64,000 nt of DNA from Desulfobulbus rhabdoformis (GCF_016919065.1 NZ_JAFFQA010000016.1:37878-101877), one strand, 5' to 3'; positions 31,401 to 46,400 are shown, counted from the stretch's first letter. The notes: generated from the letters alone by a model not told the origin. Translations and numbers: made by a program.

Positions 31401-34400
31401 CCGAGGCGCCTTCTTGAATATCTATAAGATTGGTCTGGATTACCTCTCCATGGGCTTCCGGATCGGTTTTTATGGGCAGAGCGGTCTTATTCCAGAGATC
31501 GGTTCGAGCCTTGACCGTGAAGCTGTTGTTGTGCCCGGTATTCAGACTGATGTCGCCCAGAGCATCAAGCTCAGCGCCCTCTTTCAGAGTAATGTCGGTA
31601 CTCGCATGGACTGAGGCCAGGGCAGAACCCTGGGCTGCTCCGGCAACGCCGTAGGTTTTGGCATTGGCCAGGCTGGAAACGATAGCCCTTGAGCTGGTAG
31701 AGAAGGTGATGTCGCCATCGCTTTCCAGGCTTGCCTTGCCAATGGTTATGGAGTTGGTGTTGGTGTGATTAATGATGGAAGACTTGGCCTTGGCCAGGGC
31801 AATGGCCCCGCCGGAATCGAGTTTGACCTTGTCTGTCGCATTGACCTGATTGTGGCTTGCCAGGTTAAGGGTACTGTCCGCGGTGATTTGCGCGTCATCC
31901 TGGACCTCGATATCCGTTGTATTGTTGATGATGCTGACACTTGAGGCAGCAGGGCCACCGGCGAGTCCACCCGCTCCGGCAACAACATCGTAACTGCTGG
32001 CGGCGTTCTTGCTGATGACATTGTCGGCGTCCACATCCACATCACCGGCCTGAAGCACAAGACCTTTGCCAAAGGTGACGGCAACATCCGCATTGGTCGT
32101 GTTCAGGACTGTTGAACCACTGGCTCCGACAACAGCGGCGGTGAGACTGTTGGTGGTCGCCCCAAAGGTGGCCGTATGTTCGGCCAGAATTCGGGCTGTC
32201 CCATTGAGGGTGATCTGGGAGGGAGAGGAGTCCGTCACGCCGAGAAGAACTTGGGTGGTGCTGGTGTTCTCCGTGGTTGCCTTTGCAGCGGATCCGGCCA
32301 CGATTCCACCTGTACCAGCAACGACATCAGCCTGATTGTTCTCATTTCCTGTGGCGCTGATAGTCAGGGTGTCCGCGCTAAGGGTGATGCCCTCGCCAAG
32401 CTCAGCGATGGTCGAGGTATTGGACAGACTTTGGGCGGTATTGCCCCCGACAGCAAGCAAACCGCCTGTTTTGCCCAGGGCCGTACTGGATTGGGTGTTG
32501 TCCGTGACAGCCTTCAAGCTGAGTCCTCCGCTGAGGCTGAGACTGCTGTTGTCGCCGATCCAGGCATGCACCTGGCTGTTGTTTTTAGCCGTACTCGTGG
32601 TCGCGTTGACCCCGAGAAGCAGCGCACCAGAGGCTCCCGATGCCTCAGCCAAAGCAGCGTCTTTACCCGTGGGACGGGAACTTTTTGCCTCTATCAGAAC
32701 CTGAGCTGCATTGATGGTGGAGTTGTCCCCGATATACGCATTGATCAGCGGGGAGGCGTTCGCAGTGGAGCTGGAAACACCAACAGCCCCGGCCAGGGCA
32801 AAACTGAGCCCTCGGGTGCGGGCCTCGGCGTTGACCCTGGACTCGGCTGTAATCGTCAGGGTTCCTGTGGTCGTCAGGTCGGAATTCTGGCCCGTGTAGA
32901 CATCAACTGTCGGTTTGGTTGTGGCCGAGGCTATGGCTCCCCCTACGGCAATAATACCGCCAGCAAGAGCTGTGGCGTCAGCCTTTGCCTGATTTTGGGC
33001 CAGTCCGCTAATGGTGATGTTCTGGGCGCTTAGGACCTGGCCATCGACATGGGCAGAGATGGCCCCATTGGCCGTCACGGTTGCCAGACTCTGGCCTGCG
33101 GCAAGGACGCCGCCGGAAGCTCCGTAGGTGGTTGTCTCGGCAGTGAAATCAGAGGTGGCTGAGACCAAAATGTCTCCAGCTCCACTGAGGGTGGAGTCTT
33201 CGTCGGCGTATGCCTTGATGGTATTGCTGATACTTGAGGTGGCAAAAGCACCGGCCTCGGCCACACCCGTGGGGAGAATAGCCAGGGAGGTGGCGATCCC
33301 CAGTGAGCTTATAACGGCTGTGGACTCAGCCAGAAGTTGGATTCCCCCGAGATTGGAGGATACGTCCGAGCCGATGATTGCGCTTTCTATGGTATTGTCA
33401 ATCGTGTTATCCGCAACGGAAATACCAACAGATGCGCCAATTCCGCCACTGGCAAATGCAAAGGCCCCAACATCGGAATAGAGGTTGGAGGTATCGGTCG
33501 CTTTCAGGAGAATGTCACCCTGAGATTCAACACTGGCGCCATTGTTTATCTGGGCGCTGATGCTGTTGGCAATACTGTTATGCGCATCGGCACCACTACC
33601 GGCGATGGCCGCCGAGGCTATTGAGCCGCTCACGGCCACGGCTGTAGCCCGGGATTCGATGTCGGCATTTTCAGAGGCCTTGACGCTGAGTGTGCCATCG
33701 CTGTTGACCAGCGAGTTGTCGATATACGCCTCGACCGTGTTGCCGATATCATTGACCGCAACTACCGCACCAACGGAGAGAGAGACTCCTGTGGCAGTCA
33801 GGGAGATGGTGATGGCCGTTGCTGCAGCATTAGAAATAATGGATGCCTGGTCCTTGGCCCAAATATCCAGATCGCCGCTGTGGGCTGTACTGAGCAGACT
33901 TCCCGCATCTGCATAGGCCTGGACTGTGTTATGGATCTGGTTGGTTGCAACCGAGGCCCCACCGGAGACATCGACGCCAATGCCACCACCTGAACCGGAG
34001 AAGGCCGCTCCAAGGCTAAGCGCCCAGATGGAACTGTCCTCAAGGGCTGAGATCTCGATGACTCCGTCTGCCTCCACCAGTGCTCCGCTGATATGGGCAT
34101 CAATGGTATTTGCGATATCGCTTACAGCCACAGCAGCTCCGGCAGATGAGGAGGTACCCCCTGCGGCCCCACCGGAGATGCTGAAGGCCGCCCCGCCTGC
34201 ATTGGCAAGAATGGACGATCTATCCGAGCTTGCAAGGGTGATCTCTTTTTCATTACCGCTTGTGAGCCGTGCACTGTGGACAGTCGCCGCCATAGCGCTG
34301 GCATCACTGAGGACCGAACCCACCAGAAAGAGGGTTTCTCCGTCTGCTGAGATGGAATCAATGGTGTAGGTTCCTGTGTTGGCCCCGGCATCGGAGAGGA

Positions 34401-37400
34401 TAATCAGGCCACCGGCAACAAAACCATCGTTGCTCCAGTTGCCGCCATCCCTGCGCCTGATGGCATCGGCCTCACTGCCGTTAGTGGCAAAATCCAGCTC
34501 AAGCGTACCTGCCTGAGCCTGGCCGTTGATGGAAGCCTCCACCGTGTTATGGATCAGGTTGACCGAGCTTGCCCCAGCCCCGGCAACCGAGGCCCCACCA
34601 ACGGCTCCGCCGGAGCCGGAAATGGCGTTGCCTGAAGTCAGGGACCAGATCGTGGAGTCAGAGCTGGCATGGACACTGAGCCCACCCGATGATTCCACCT
34701 GGCTGTCCGAGATGGTGGCGATGATGGTATTGCCGATATCATTGACTGCCGCGGCCGCACCTGAGGAAACGGAGATGCCTCCACCTGCACCACCGGAGCC
34801 TGCAAAGGCGGCTCCACCGGCATTGACCAGGATGGAAGAGCGGTCTGTTGCGGTCAGCGAGACCGCGTTGCCATTGACTGTGGAGAGCTGAGACCCTTGG
34901 GTGACCGAGGCCTCAATGGTGTTGAGAATCAGGTTACCCGAGGCAGATCCGGCCCCGGCAACGGAAAGCCCGCCAATAGCCCCGCCCGAGCCGCTACCGG
35001 CACCGCCCATGGTCAAAGACCAGATGGTGGCATCGGAGAGGGCGGTGATATCGATGAGATCAGCAGAGGTAAAGGTATGGACACCGGTGTTGCCACTTAG
35101 GTCAATCCGTTCACCAGCCAGGGCATCGGCCTTGTTCGCGGCCAGAGAGAAACGGCTGGCAGAACTCAAGGCATGACGATTGCCCGAGGCCAGGCTCAGG
35201 TTTAGATCAAGGGCTGGCCCGCCCTGGCTGGCCGCCAGACTGATAGTCCCGTTGGTGACCAGGCTGTGGCCAGAACCTGTGGCTGTCCCCAGTCCGATAT
35301 CAATGTACTCACCGGCAAGCGCTGCATCCCGGCTGTCAGCCAGACCAATACGATCGCTGAGGCGCAGGCTGTGACGGTTGTCGCTGGCCTGGCTCGCATC
35401 CAGCGCAATCAGGCTGGGAATCTCTGCTGTTGCCGCCGCGTAACTGGTTGTCAGGCCGACCCGGCAGGAATTTTCCGAATCAACCACCAGATAGTAAGTC
35501 ACACCGTCGGTGAGGCCGCCGATGGCCGTGCCACCGCCGCTGCTGTAGCGGACGGCATCACCGGTTTCCCAGTCAGAGCCTTCACCTAATTCAATGTAAT
35601 TGTTGGTCGAATCAACCGCGTAAAGCGGGTTAAATTCCTGATTCTCTGTGATGACATAGTAGCTGGTGCCATCTGTCAAACCGGTAATGTCTGCCCCGGA
35701 ACCACTGTTTGTGTAGACCACGGTGTCGCCGGTGGTGTAGGTGTGGCCGGAGGCGTTAAAGGTGTTGGCGCTGCTGTTGAGGCTTGCCAGGTTGAGGGTG
35801 AAAGCATCCTGGTTCAAGAGAACGTAGTACACCGCCCCATCCACCAGACCACCGATATCCTCACCATTGCCGCTGCTCTGGTTGTGATAGATGACGGCCT
35901 CGCCCTGGATAAAAGGATTCTCCTCTCCCAGTTCAATCTGGTTGGCCGCTGTATTGATATCACTGATCGCGGCAAAGTCAGCCTCTTCAGTGATCACATA
36001 ATACAAGGTATCGTTAGTCAAGCCGATATCGCTGCCATCGCTGGTGTAGATGATGGCATTGCCTGTGGACAGGTTGTGGAGGCCACCCGCGTCAAAGATA
36101 TCGGTTGTGGTATCAAGATCTCCGCTCCCCGACAAATTAACCGTCAGTGATTCTGCAGTACCAGCCAGGCCGATCGAGGCCACCTCGGAGTCGATAACAC
36201 TGGCCAGAATGGTGTTGGCAATAGAGTTCACCGCCGAAGAGGCGCCCACCGTGGCCACGACGCCACCGACCGCCCCACCGGCACCCGCTGCACTGGCACC
36301 ACCGGCATTGGCATTGATTAAGGAGGTATCAAGCGCGGAGAGGGCAATGGTGCCACTGCCAGTTGCCTGGACCTCACTTTCGTCTTTGATCAGTGCCTGG
36401 ACCGTGTTGTTGATCACGTTGACAGATCCTGAAGCCGCCCCGGCAAGGGACATGCCACCTACGGCACCGCCACTGCCACCGCCTGCACCGGCAATGGTCA
36501 GGGCCCAGATAGTGGCGTTAGACAGGGATGCAAGCTCCACGTTGCCACCGGCATGGACGATTGAATCCGCAATACTGGCGTTGAGGCTGTTGGCAATGGT
36601 GTTGACTGCAGATGAACCACCAAGGGAGGCAGTCACGCCGCCCACGGCCCCACCGGAGCCATCGGCAGCGGCGCCACCTGCATTGGCCATGATCAGTGAG
36701 GTGTCTTTGGCATCAAGGAGGACTGAACCTGCATTGTGGGTGGTGATAGTGCTGCCACTGATGCCGGCATCAATGGTGGTGGCAATTACGTTAACCGAAT
36801 TGGAGAGAGCACCGGAGACAGAGACGCCGCCCACGGCGCCGCCGCTGCCGCTGCCCGCCCCGGCGATGGTCAATGCAAAGATGGTGGCGTTGGAATCGGT
36901 GCTGAGCGTCACGTCCCTTTGACTCTCGATCGTAGAGGTGTTGATGGTGCTTGCCAGGGTGTTGCTGATCACGTTGACCGCAGTGGATCCGGCGATGCTC
37001 GCGGTGATGCCGCCCACACCGCCACCGGCGCCGGTAAAGGCCGCGCCACCGGCATTGGCCATGATCAGGGAGGTATCCTCAGCGCTCAGCGCAAGGGAAC
37101 CACCGCTGGTTACGGTGCCGCCTGCAATGGTGCTCTCCACCGTATTGGCAATGATATTGACCGAGCTCGACCCGGCACCCGCCACAGAGACCCCGCCCAC
37201 GGCGCCCCCGGAGCCACCACCGGCCCCGGCAATGGTCAGGGCCCAGATGGTTGCATTGGAGAGGGCTTCCAGGGCAATGGATCCGGCAGCGGTGAGGGTG
37301 GAGTCCGCAACCGAGGCTGTCACGGTGTTGGTGATATCGTTCACCGCGACCGAGGCACCGATCGAGGCGGTGATGCCCCCGGCGCCACCCCCGGCACCAT

Positions 37401-40400
37401 CGGCGCTGAGTCCGCCGGCATTGGCCATGATCAGGGAGTTATCTTTGGCCGTCAGCCTGATCTGCGCCTCCGGTCCGGTTGTAGTCAAGCTGCTGCCCGT
37501 GGGACCGGTCTGCGTTTCAAAGACATCAATGGTACTCTCCACCGTATTGGCAATGACATTGACCGAGCCCGATGCGGCCCCGGAAACCGAAACCCCACCA
37601 CCGCCACCACCGGAAATACCCCCGGCTCCGGCAATGGTGAGCGCCCAGATGGTGGCGTTCTCCTGGGCATCGAGACTGATATTGCCCGCCGCCACAAGGG
37701 TAGAGCCCGTGATGGTGGAACTGATGGTATTGGCAATGGTGTTGACCGCAGACGATGCACCGCCGGTAACTGTCAGGCCGCCGCCAGCCCCGCCAGCCCC
37801 GGAAAAAGCCACCGCACCAGCGTTGGCCAGAATGGTGGAAAGGTCGTTTGCTTGAATGGTCACATCGCCGGTCTGGGCGGTCAGGCTGCTCTCTCCATTG
37901 ACAGAGGATTTTACCTTGTTGGTGATGGTGTTGACCGAGATGGAGGCGGCTGCGGCGGCGGAGAGGCCACCACCGGCACCACCGGAGCCAGCTGCTGCCC
38001 CGGCAACGGTGAGCGCCCAGATGAGGGCAGAGGAGTCCGTGCTGAGGCCAATGTTGGTCTGCGCAGTCACATCGCTGGCTTCGATACTGGCTTCAATGGT
38101 GTTGACCACCGTATTGACTGCTCCGGAACCACCCACAGAGAGGGCCACGCCGCCACCGGCGCCACCGGCTCCTGCAAAGGCTCCACCACCGGCATTGGCC
38201 AGGATCAGTGAAGCGTCCTGAGCTCTCAGCTCGACTGCGCCCCCGGTACTGGTGACCGTGCTGGGGACAGTGATGGTCTCAGTATCGGTCTCAGTATCGG
38301 TTTCAGTATCGGGCTTTGTGGTAAAGGCTTCGATAATCGCTCTAACCGTGTTGGTAATGGTATTGACCGAGCTGGCAGCAGCCCCGGAGGCCGCAAAACC
38401 ACCACCGGCGCCACCCGCTCCGGAGGCTGCCCCGGCAATGGTCAGCGCCCAGATGGTCGCCTCTTCCTGGGCGCTCAAGAGAATATCGCCCGAGGCAGTA
38501 ACGGTTGAGCCAGAGATGGTCGTGAGCACGTCATTGGTGATGGTGTCGACCGACAGGGAGGCGCCCACCGCGACAACCCCGCCACCGCCCGCCCCGCCGG
38601 CTCCGGCAAAGGCTCCACCACCGGAATTGGCCAGGATAAGTGAGCTGTCCAGACTGGTGAGGCTGAGGCTCCCGCTGACGGTGAGAATGGAGCCCGTGGT
38701 AATGGAGGACGTAACCGTATTGTCAATGGTGTTGACCGAACTCGCGGCAGCCCCGGATCCGGCCAGACCTCCGCCCGCACCCCCGGCGCCGGAGGCAGCC
38801 CCGGCAATGGTCAGCGCCCAGATGGTCGCCTGTTCTGAGGCAGCAATCCGAACGTCGCCGTTGATGGCTGCGGTGGTGTCGGCCAGTCCGCTGGTCACCT
38901 CATTGGCAATGGTGTTGACCGCCAGAGAGGCGCCAACCGCCACGGAGGTTCCGCCACCGGCGCCCCCGGACCCGGCAAAGGCCAGGCCACCGGCATTGGC
39001 CAGAATGTTGGAATGATCTGTGGCCGTGACGTTCAAGGCCGCATCTCCGGTCGCGCTCAGGCTGCTGCCTCCATAAACCTTACTCTCCACGGTGTTAGTG
39101 ATGGTGTTGACCGCTCCGGCACCGGCACCCGAGGCGGCAAAGCCACCGCCCGCACCCCCGGCACCGGAGGCCGAACCGGCAATGGTCAGCGCCCAGGTGG
39201 TAGAGTTAGCCAGGGCTGTCAGCTCCAGGATATTGGCCTGGGTAAAGGTATGTGAGCCAGTGGTTGCTTGGGCATCAAGGGCAAGGGCTGTACCGCTGAG
39301 GGCATCCGTCAGGCTTGCGGCCAGGGTGAAGCTATCGGCTGAGGAGAGGGCGTGTTTTTCTCCGTATGCGCCTGTGGAATCGAGATCTATGGCCGCACCA
39401 TCCTGGGTGGCACTCAGTTGGATTTTGGTTGCATCGACAAGGTGCTGGGCACCAGCGGCAGCGGTGATATCCAGTCCGGTTCCGGCAATTGCCTCGTCAT
39501 GGCTGGCTGCGAGTCTGATCTTTTCTGTGGACCTGAGGGTATGCCAGGCGCTGCATTCCTCTCCAATGGAGAGGCTGATCGCTGGCCCCCCCTGTGTATT
39601 GGCCAAAGAGACCCATTCCTCATCAACGATCGCGTAATAACTGGTTCCATCGGTCAAGCCCTCAATGGTGGCACCGCCACCACTTGAATAGACCACCTGA
39701 TCACCGGTGACCAAACCGTGTTCATCGCCCAGATTGATACTGTTGGCATGGTCTTCATCTGCAACCGCCACATCGTCGGCTGCAAAGCTCTCCTGAACGA
39801 TAATGGCATAATAAGTATTCCCTTCATCCAGGCCCTCGACCACAGCACCATCGCTGTGATAGATCAGCGCATCCCCGGTACTCAGTCCATGGCCGCTGCC
39901 CATATCAAAGGTATTGTCCGCACTGTCAATGGATCCGACCAGATGATCCTCTTCAACCGCGATCACCCAGTAGGTGGTCCCGTCGACTAGGCCGTCGATA
40001 TACCCACCGCCGCTATGGTAGACCACCGCGTCGCCGGTGGCGTAGCCTGAGACATCCCCCATATCAATGGTGTTGGCGGTCGCATCGATATCATTCTGGC
40101 TGGAAAACTCCTGCTGATCGACAATCACATAGTAGGTGCTTCCGTCTTCAAGTCCGGTGATGGAGTCGTTGCCCCCATTGGTGTAGACCACCGCATCACC
40201 AGTAGCAAGCCCATGGGGAGCTCCCAGATCAATGATGTCAGCTTCGACCGTGGCTATGCCTGAAAGATCGAGGGCGACCTCGTTGGGATTGCTGATGTTT
40301 GCGGCAGAGTTCACCTCAGAGCCGAAAATATATGCTTGTACCGTATTGACGGTTGTGTTGACCGCCTGGGAAGCCCCCACAGAGACAACACTGCCACCGC

Positions 40401-43400
40401 CTGCACCGCCCGCCCCGGCAAAGGAGAAGCCACCAGCATTGCTGAGAATGCAGGTGGTGTCCAGAGCAGTGAGGTTCAAACCCCCGTTATTGAGGGTGAC
40501 CAGCGAGCCATCGGCTGTTTCATTGATGATTGCGGCCTTCACCGTATTGGTGGTGGTGTTGATGGTGGCGGCCCCGGCAATGGCTCCGGCCAGTCCGCCA
40601 CCGGCCCCACCTGCTCCGGCAAAGGCACCGGCAACGGTCAGGGACCAGATCACCGCATCAGAGAGCGCCTGAAGCGTCACCTCACCGCTAGCGGTGAGAT
40701 CTGATCCGGCAACCAGGGCCCGGGTGGTGTTATCAATGGTGCTCTCCGCTAAGGATCCACCGATGGAGACGGCAGTGCCACCGCCGGCTCCACCTGCCCC
40801 GGAAAAGGCGGCTCCACCGGCATTGGCCATGATCAAACCGCTGTTTTCCGCCAGGATATCTATTGCACCACCATTTTCGGTTGTCAGAGCGCTGTCCTCT
40901 TTGACGCTGGCCTCGATGGTGTTGGCCACCGTATTGACCGAGAGGGCTCCGGCCACGGCCAGGGAGGCTCCACCCCCGGCTCCACCCGAAACCGCACCGG
41001 AACCGGCGATGGTCAGGGACCAGATGGTTGCCGTTGACAGGGCCTCAAGGCTGGCGGCGGAATCAAGGGTTACCTTGGAGTCTGCGATGCTACAGGTGAT
41101 GGTGTTGGTAATGGTGTTGACGGACAGAGAACCGCCGATTGAGGCCGCAGTGCCGCCGCCGGCACCCCCCGCCCCGGAGAATGCACCCCCACCGGCGTTG
41201 GCAAGAATGATGCTGTTGTCCCTGGCCGACATCTGCAGGCCAGCATGTTCATGGGAAATAACAGTGCTGTCATCCTTGATACTGGTGGTGATGGTGTTGG
41301 CTATGGTGTTGACCGCAGCCGCGCCCGAGGCGGCGACAGCCACGCCGCCACCAGCCCCACCGGCCCCGGCGATGGAACCGGCCAGGGTGAGGGTCCAGAT
41401 GGTGGCGTTGGAGTCAGCCGTCATGGCTATCGCGCCATCACTTTCCAGGCTGGTATTGGCAATGCTTGCCTCCAGGGTATCGGCAATGGTATTGACCGCA
41501 AAGGCCCCGCCAACGGCGGCCGTTGCCCCACCGCCAGCTCCACCGGCCCCGGCAAAGGAGACGCCACCGGCATTGGCCATGATCAGGGTGTTGTTGGTGC
41601 TTGCCAGGTTGACAGTCCCTGTGGTTGTAATGGCAGCGCAGTTTGCAAGCCTGCTTGCAACCGTATCGGCCACCGTGTTCACCGAGACGGCACCTGCGAT
41701 CGCAGCGCCAGCCCCACCACCTGCGCCCCCGGCGACTGCGGCCGCGCCAGCCACGGCAAGGGACCAGATGGTGGCATTTTCAGTCGCACTCAGATCAAGC
41801 TGACCAAGCGATGTCGTGGCACCAAGGGTAGAACCGGAAATTGTGCTGGTCACCTTATTGGCGATGGTATTGACGGCCACGGAGGCGCCCACAGAGACCG
41901 CGCCACCGCCACCATTGCCTCCGGCACCGGAAAAGGACGCACCACCGGCGTTGCTCATGATCAGGGAGTCATCGGTTGCCGACATATGCAGATGCGCACC
42001 GGTGCTGAGCTCAATATCGCTGTCGCTGATGCCGCTGGTCACGGTATTGGTCACCGTGCTGACGGCCACGGCCCCGGCAATGGCGATGGACGCAGCCCCG
42101 CCCGAACCACCGGCCCCGGCGGCAGCCCCGGCCAGCGCCAGGGACCAGAGGGTGGCATCGGAGTGGGTAATGAGATCAAGCGAACTTCCATGGAGGATGG
42201 AAGTCTGCACGATCGATGCATTGGTCTGATTATCAATGGCATTGACGGCCACCGCCGCTCCAATGGAGCCAGCCCCGCCTGCACCCGAGGAGGCCACACC
42301 CACGGCAATAGAGATGCCACCGGCATTGGCCAGGATTTCACTGCTATTGGTTGCGCTCAGGCTGATGGCCCCGGCGATATCCAGGGTGGAATCGTCGGTC
42401 GACCCCTCAGTGGATTCTCCGGTGATGGAGGCGTCTACCCTGTTACCGATCACATTGACCGTGACCGCACCTGCGGCCGCCCCGCCGATACCAAAGGTAT
42501 CACCGCCGCCCACCGCGACCGCACCGGAGACCGCAAGAGCCCAGATCTGGGCATCGGAGCGGGCTGCAAACTCCAAAGAACCGCCGGTGATGGTTGAATT
42601 GCTGATGGTCGCCAGGGTCTCATTGTCGATGACGTTGATCGCCAGGGAGGCGCCCACGGATAAACTGCCACCGCCTTTACTGCCAATACCCAGGCTTATA
42701 CTGGCCCCACCGGCGTTGGCGATAATCTGGGTGGTATCGGTGGATTTCAGCAAGATCGCCTGGTCTGTGAAAACGGTACTGCCCGCAGAAATATGGGCAT
42801 CAATGGTATTGGTCACCGTATTGACCGAGCCTGCACCGGCCCCAGACAGGCCAACCCCGAATTTTTCCGTGGAAAAACCGGCGGCACCGCTGCCGGCAAC
42901 CGTAAGCGCCCAGATCATGGCGGAGGAATCCGCTGTGATTGTCAGACTCCCGACCGCATGTCCACTGCCGCCAAGAGTGGAGCTCTCCAGGACAGCTTCT
43001 GTTGTGCGATCGATGATGTTGACCGCGCCGGAAAGCCCAACCGTGGCGGCTACCCCGGCGGTGTTCGCGACACCCAGGGCTGCACTCAGTGCCCCTGCAT
43101 TGGCTATGATTGATGCATCATCTGTGGCCAGAACGTTAACGGTTTGTCCCTCGGCGAAGACGTCAGCATCAGTGATTCCAGCCTTGATCGCACCGCTGAT
43201 AACATTAACAGATCCCGCTCCATCAAGGGCAAAGGCACCACCGAATTTCCCCTGGCTGGCCCCCACCGCACCGCTGCCAGCAATGGTCAGCGCCCAGATG
43301 TCTGCATTTGAGCTTGCCTGGACTGCCACAGCACCCACCGGATTGTCTATGGTCCCCAGGGAGGAATCATCAATAAGGCTGGTAACATTGTCGGTAATAA

Positions 43401-46400
43401 CATTGACGCCAAAGGCCGCACCCATGGAGACACCGCTGCCCGCTTTGCCCCCATAGCCAAAGGCAATGGACAGACCACCGGCATCGGCCATGATCTCGCT
43501 TGCATTGGTGGCGATCAGGCTGACCGAGTCGGCTGCCAGGACCGTGCTTGCCGTCAGGGTGCTTGCGACCTCGCTGGTGATGACATTGATGGAGCCCGCC
43601 GCCACTCCCGCCAGGGCCCCGCCATAGGCCTTGGTATCGGTGGCCACCGCACCACTGAGCGCGCCAGAGATGGTCAGGGCCCAGATCGTGGTCTCGGCGT
43701 TGGAGGTTATGAAGAGTCCACCCGAAGCATCCAGGGTTACGTTTTCCACCTGGGCGGAGACATCCCGATCAACCACATTGACAGCCAATGAGGCGCCAGC
43801 AGAACCTGTTGCTGAATTTTTCCCCGTGGCTCCAGAAAAGGCCAGACCACCGGCATTGGCAAGGATGGTGGCGCTGTCTGAGGCTGTAACCTCAATCGCT
43901 CCATCACCAGCGGTTATCGTGCTGTCATCGGTGATCCGAGCGGTCAGACTCCCGGTCACCGTGTTGACAGCAACCGCACCTCCCAGTGCTCCGGAGATGG
44001 CTGTTTTTTCGGTGCTTGAAGCAAAGGTTCCCGCGATGCCCAGGGTCAGGGCCCAGATATCGGCATCAAAAACAGCATCAATACTGACCAACCCGTTGCT
44101 GGCCGTGATATCTGATTGGTCAACCGCTGCCAGTACCGTACTCTCAACCGTGTTGACGCCGATGGAGGCACCCAGGGCGGTGGAGAAGGCGGTAGTCTTG
44201 GAGGCGGCAAAGGATCTGGCCGCACCGATGACGTTGGTAATGATGGAGCTGTCGTCCCTGGCCGAGAGGGTGATGTCGCCCTGGCTGCTGGTGAGAGTGG
44301 AGTCAGCAGCAACCTGGGCGGTTACCTTGTTGGTAATAGTATTGACCGCGACCGCACCGCTGGCGGCAATACCCGCTCCCCAGGATTCCCCGCTATGCCC
44401 CCCGGCCCCGGCCGCGCCAACCAGGAGCGACCAGATATCGGCCTCAGTTGCTGCCTCAATGAGGATGTTACCACTGTCAGGAAGGGAACCGTTTGCGAGC
44501 AGGGTCGAATTGGAGACCTGTGCCCGGACCTCGGTTGTCATCACATTGACCGCCACAGTGGCTCCGACACTTCCGGTGAAGGCAAAGTCACCGCTGCCGC
44601 TGGCTCCGGCAATGCTGACACCAATGGTGTTGGCGATGATTTCCCGGTCGTCGATCGCGGTCACCATCAGATCCCCTGAGCCTGCTGTGAGCGAGCTTTG
44701 GGTGGTGATGGAATCGATTTTCTCACCTATGACATCGGTTATGGCAGTGGAATTGATGATATTAATTGAAACCGTACCCGCCCCGGAGAGCATGAGTCCG
44801 CCACCGTCTCCTTTGGAACCGGTGATGCCAGCGCTGCCGCTGATATCAAGCGCCCAGATAAGGGAGTTGTCCTCGGAACTCAGGCTCAGGCTGCCACCGG
44901 CATTGAGCACAGAGCCTGAGACCAGGGTCTCAGCTCCAGTGTCCACCACATTGACGGCAACCGCTGCGCTCAGGGCACCGCCCACACCACCTGCATCGCC
45001 ACCGGCACCCACACCGCTTAAGGAGGCGGCATTGGCAACAATGCGGACCTGATCCGCGGTTGTGATCGTGATATCTCCGCCGGCAAGCAGGCTGCTTCCT
45101 GTTGCAATGTGGGTCTTTACATCCTCGGAAACCACATTCACAGAGACAGAGGCACCACCGGCACCGCCGGTTGCTCCTCTTTCACCGCCATCGGCATCGG
45201 TGACTGAGATCCCGCCGGTAAAGGCCCAAATCTCGGTGTGACCCGATGCATCGACAAGGATGGATTTGGGCGTGGAAAGGGTTGCCTCCGTGATATCGAC
45301 AGCAATGGTGTTATCGACCACATTGACGCCAACCGCTGCTCCCAGGGCTCCTCCCCAGGCATCGCGTTTATCCTCAGCCTCTCCGGTGGAAATAGAGAGG
45401 CTGAGGTTGCCGGAGACTGCTCCAATGACGCTGGTATCACGCGCAGTCACCTGAAAATTCTGTTCTGCTAAGGCGTCTGTTCTCAGGATCTCGGAGCCAT
45501 CGGTCACCGAGGCCGTTGTTGTCCCGGTGATGACATTGACCGCCACCGCCCCTGAGCCGCTTAGCGCCCCTTTTTCCGGGGCAATGACGCCACTGCCTGC
45601 CAGGGCTACAGACGCAATCACCTGGCTGGTTTCTGCCGCCAGGGTAAAGCCCTTGGTGAGGGCGAGACTGCTGTTATCCACCAGGGCTTTGGTCTCGCCG
45701 GTAAGAACATTCACCGTAACCGCCCCACTGACTGCCATGCTGGCATTACCCAGGAGTTTGGCCTTTTTCTCCTTGTCGGCGTTGGCGCTGGATTTTTTGG
45801 CGATGGAGAGGGCGCCGGCCAGATCAACGGCAACCACCAGGGTGCTGTTATTGGCAAGCACAGAAACGCTCTCGGCAAGATCTATCCCCCGGCCAAGAAC
45901 TGTGCCCCCGAGGTTGGCTGTAGTGGTATCACCGATGACATTGACTGAAACACTCCCGGCTCCGGCAAAGGAGGGCAGGTACGCCTCGACCTTTTCGCCC
46001 CATTTATCGACATCGGAACCCGCCTTGTCCAGAGAGCTCAGTACCTTGTCGAGACCGGTCGTGATCTTTTCTTTGATTCCGTCAACCCAGGTTCCGGGTT
46101 CTTTGGCGGTTTTTGTTTTTTTGCTTTCTTCTTTTTTCTCTTCTTCTTTTTGGACCTCGGGTGTTGCCGGACGAATCTGCAGTACGCCAGCCCCTCCAAC
46201 GGAAATAATATCACCGCTGTTCAGGGCGCTCAGGTTCAAATTGCCTCCGGTATCGATGAAGACATTGCGCAGCGCTGCCTCGGAATCACCAATTTCCGCC
46301 AGGGTGGTCCGGTTGATCCAGTTAGCGGCAACAGTGGCCCCCACACCAGTGGTACCGGCGTAGGTAAAGGCGGCGCTCACATTGACAATGAGCCCATTGT

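Larger units (their letters stand above)
33630..45265 (-). repeat. Array of ~25 Trp/Gly-rich units (~125 aa) in the giant protein
   Basis: Each unit contains [17 protein letters not shown], then a SGAxSxSVNxIxNTVxAxI stretch, a variable strand, and a second half echoing the first with [16 protein letters not shown]. I count 24 clear IWxLT-type centres and one decayed unit at the right end ([13 protein letters not shown]). Mean spacing is about 125 residues after removing the inserted modules. The alternation of strand-like and Gly-rich phrases suggests a beta-solenoid with glycine loops. The central units are most alike and the outer ones diverge. Confidence 0.85.

Noticed and set aside
36736..38211. 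491-codon plus-strand open frame, and similar ones at 41245-42597 and 43631-45052
   Set aside because: All lie antisense to the Gly/Ala/Val repeat array; low-complexity Pro/Ala/Gly translations follow from the repeat code, and the opposite frame is clearly the coding one.
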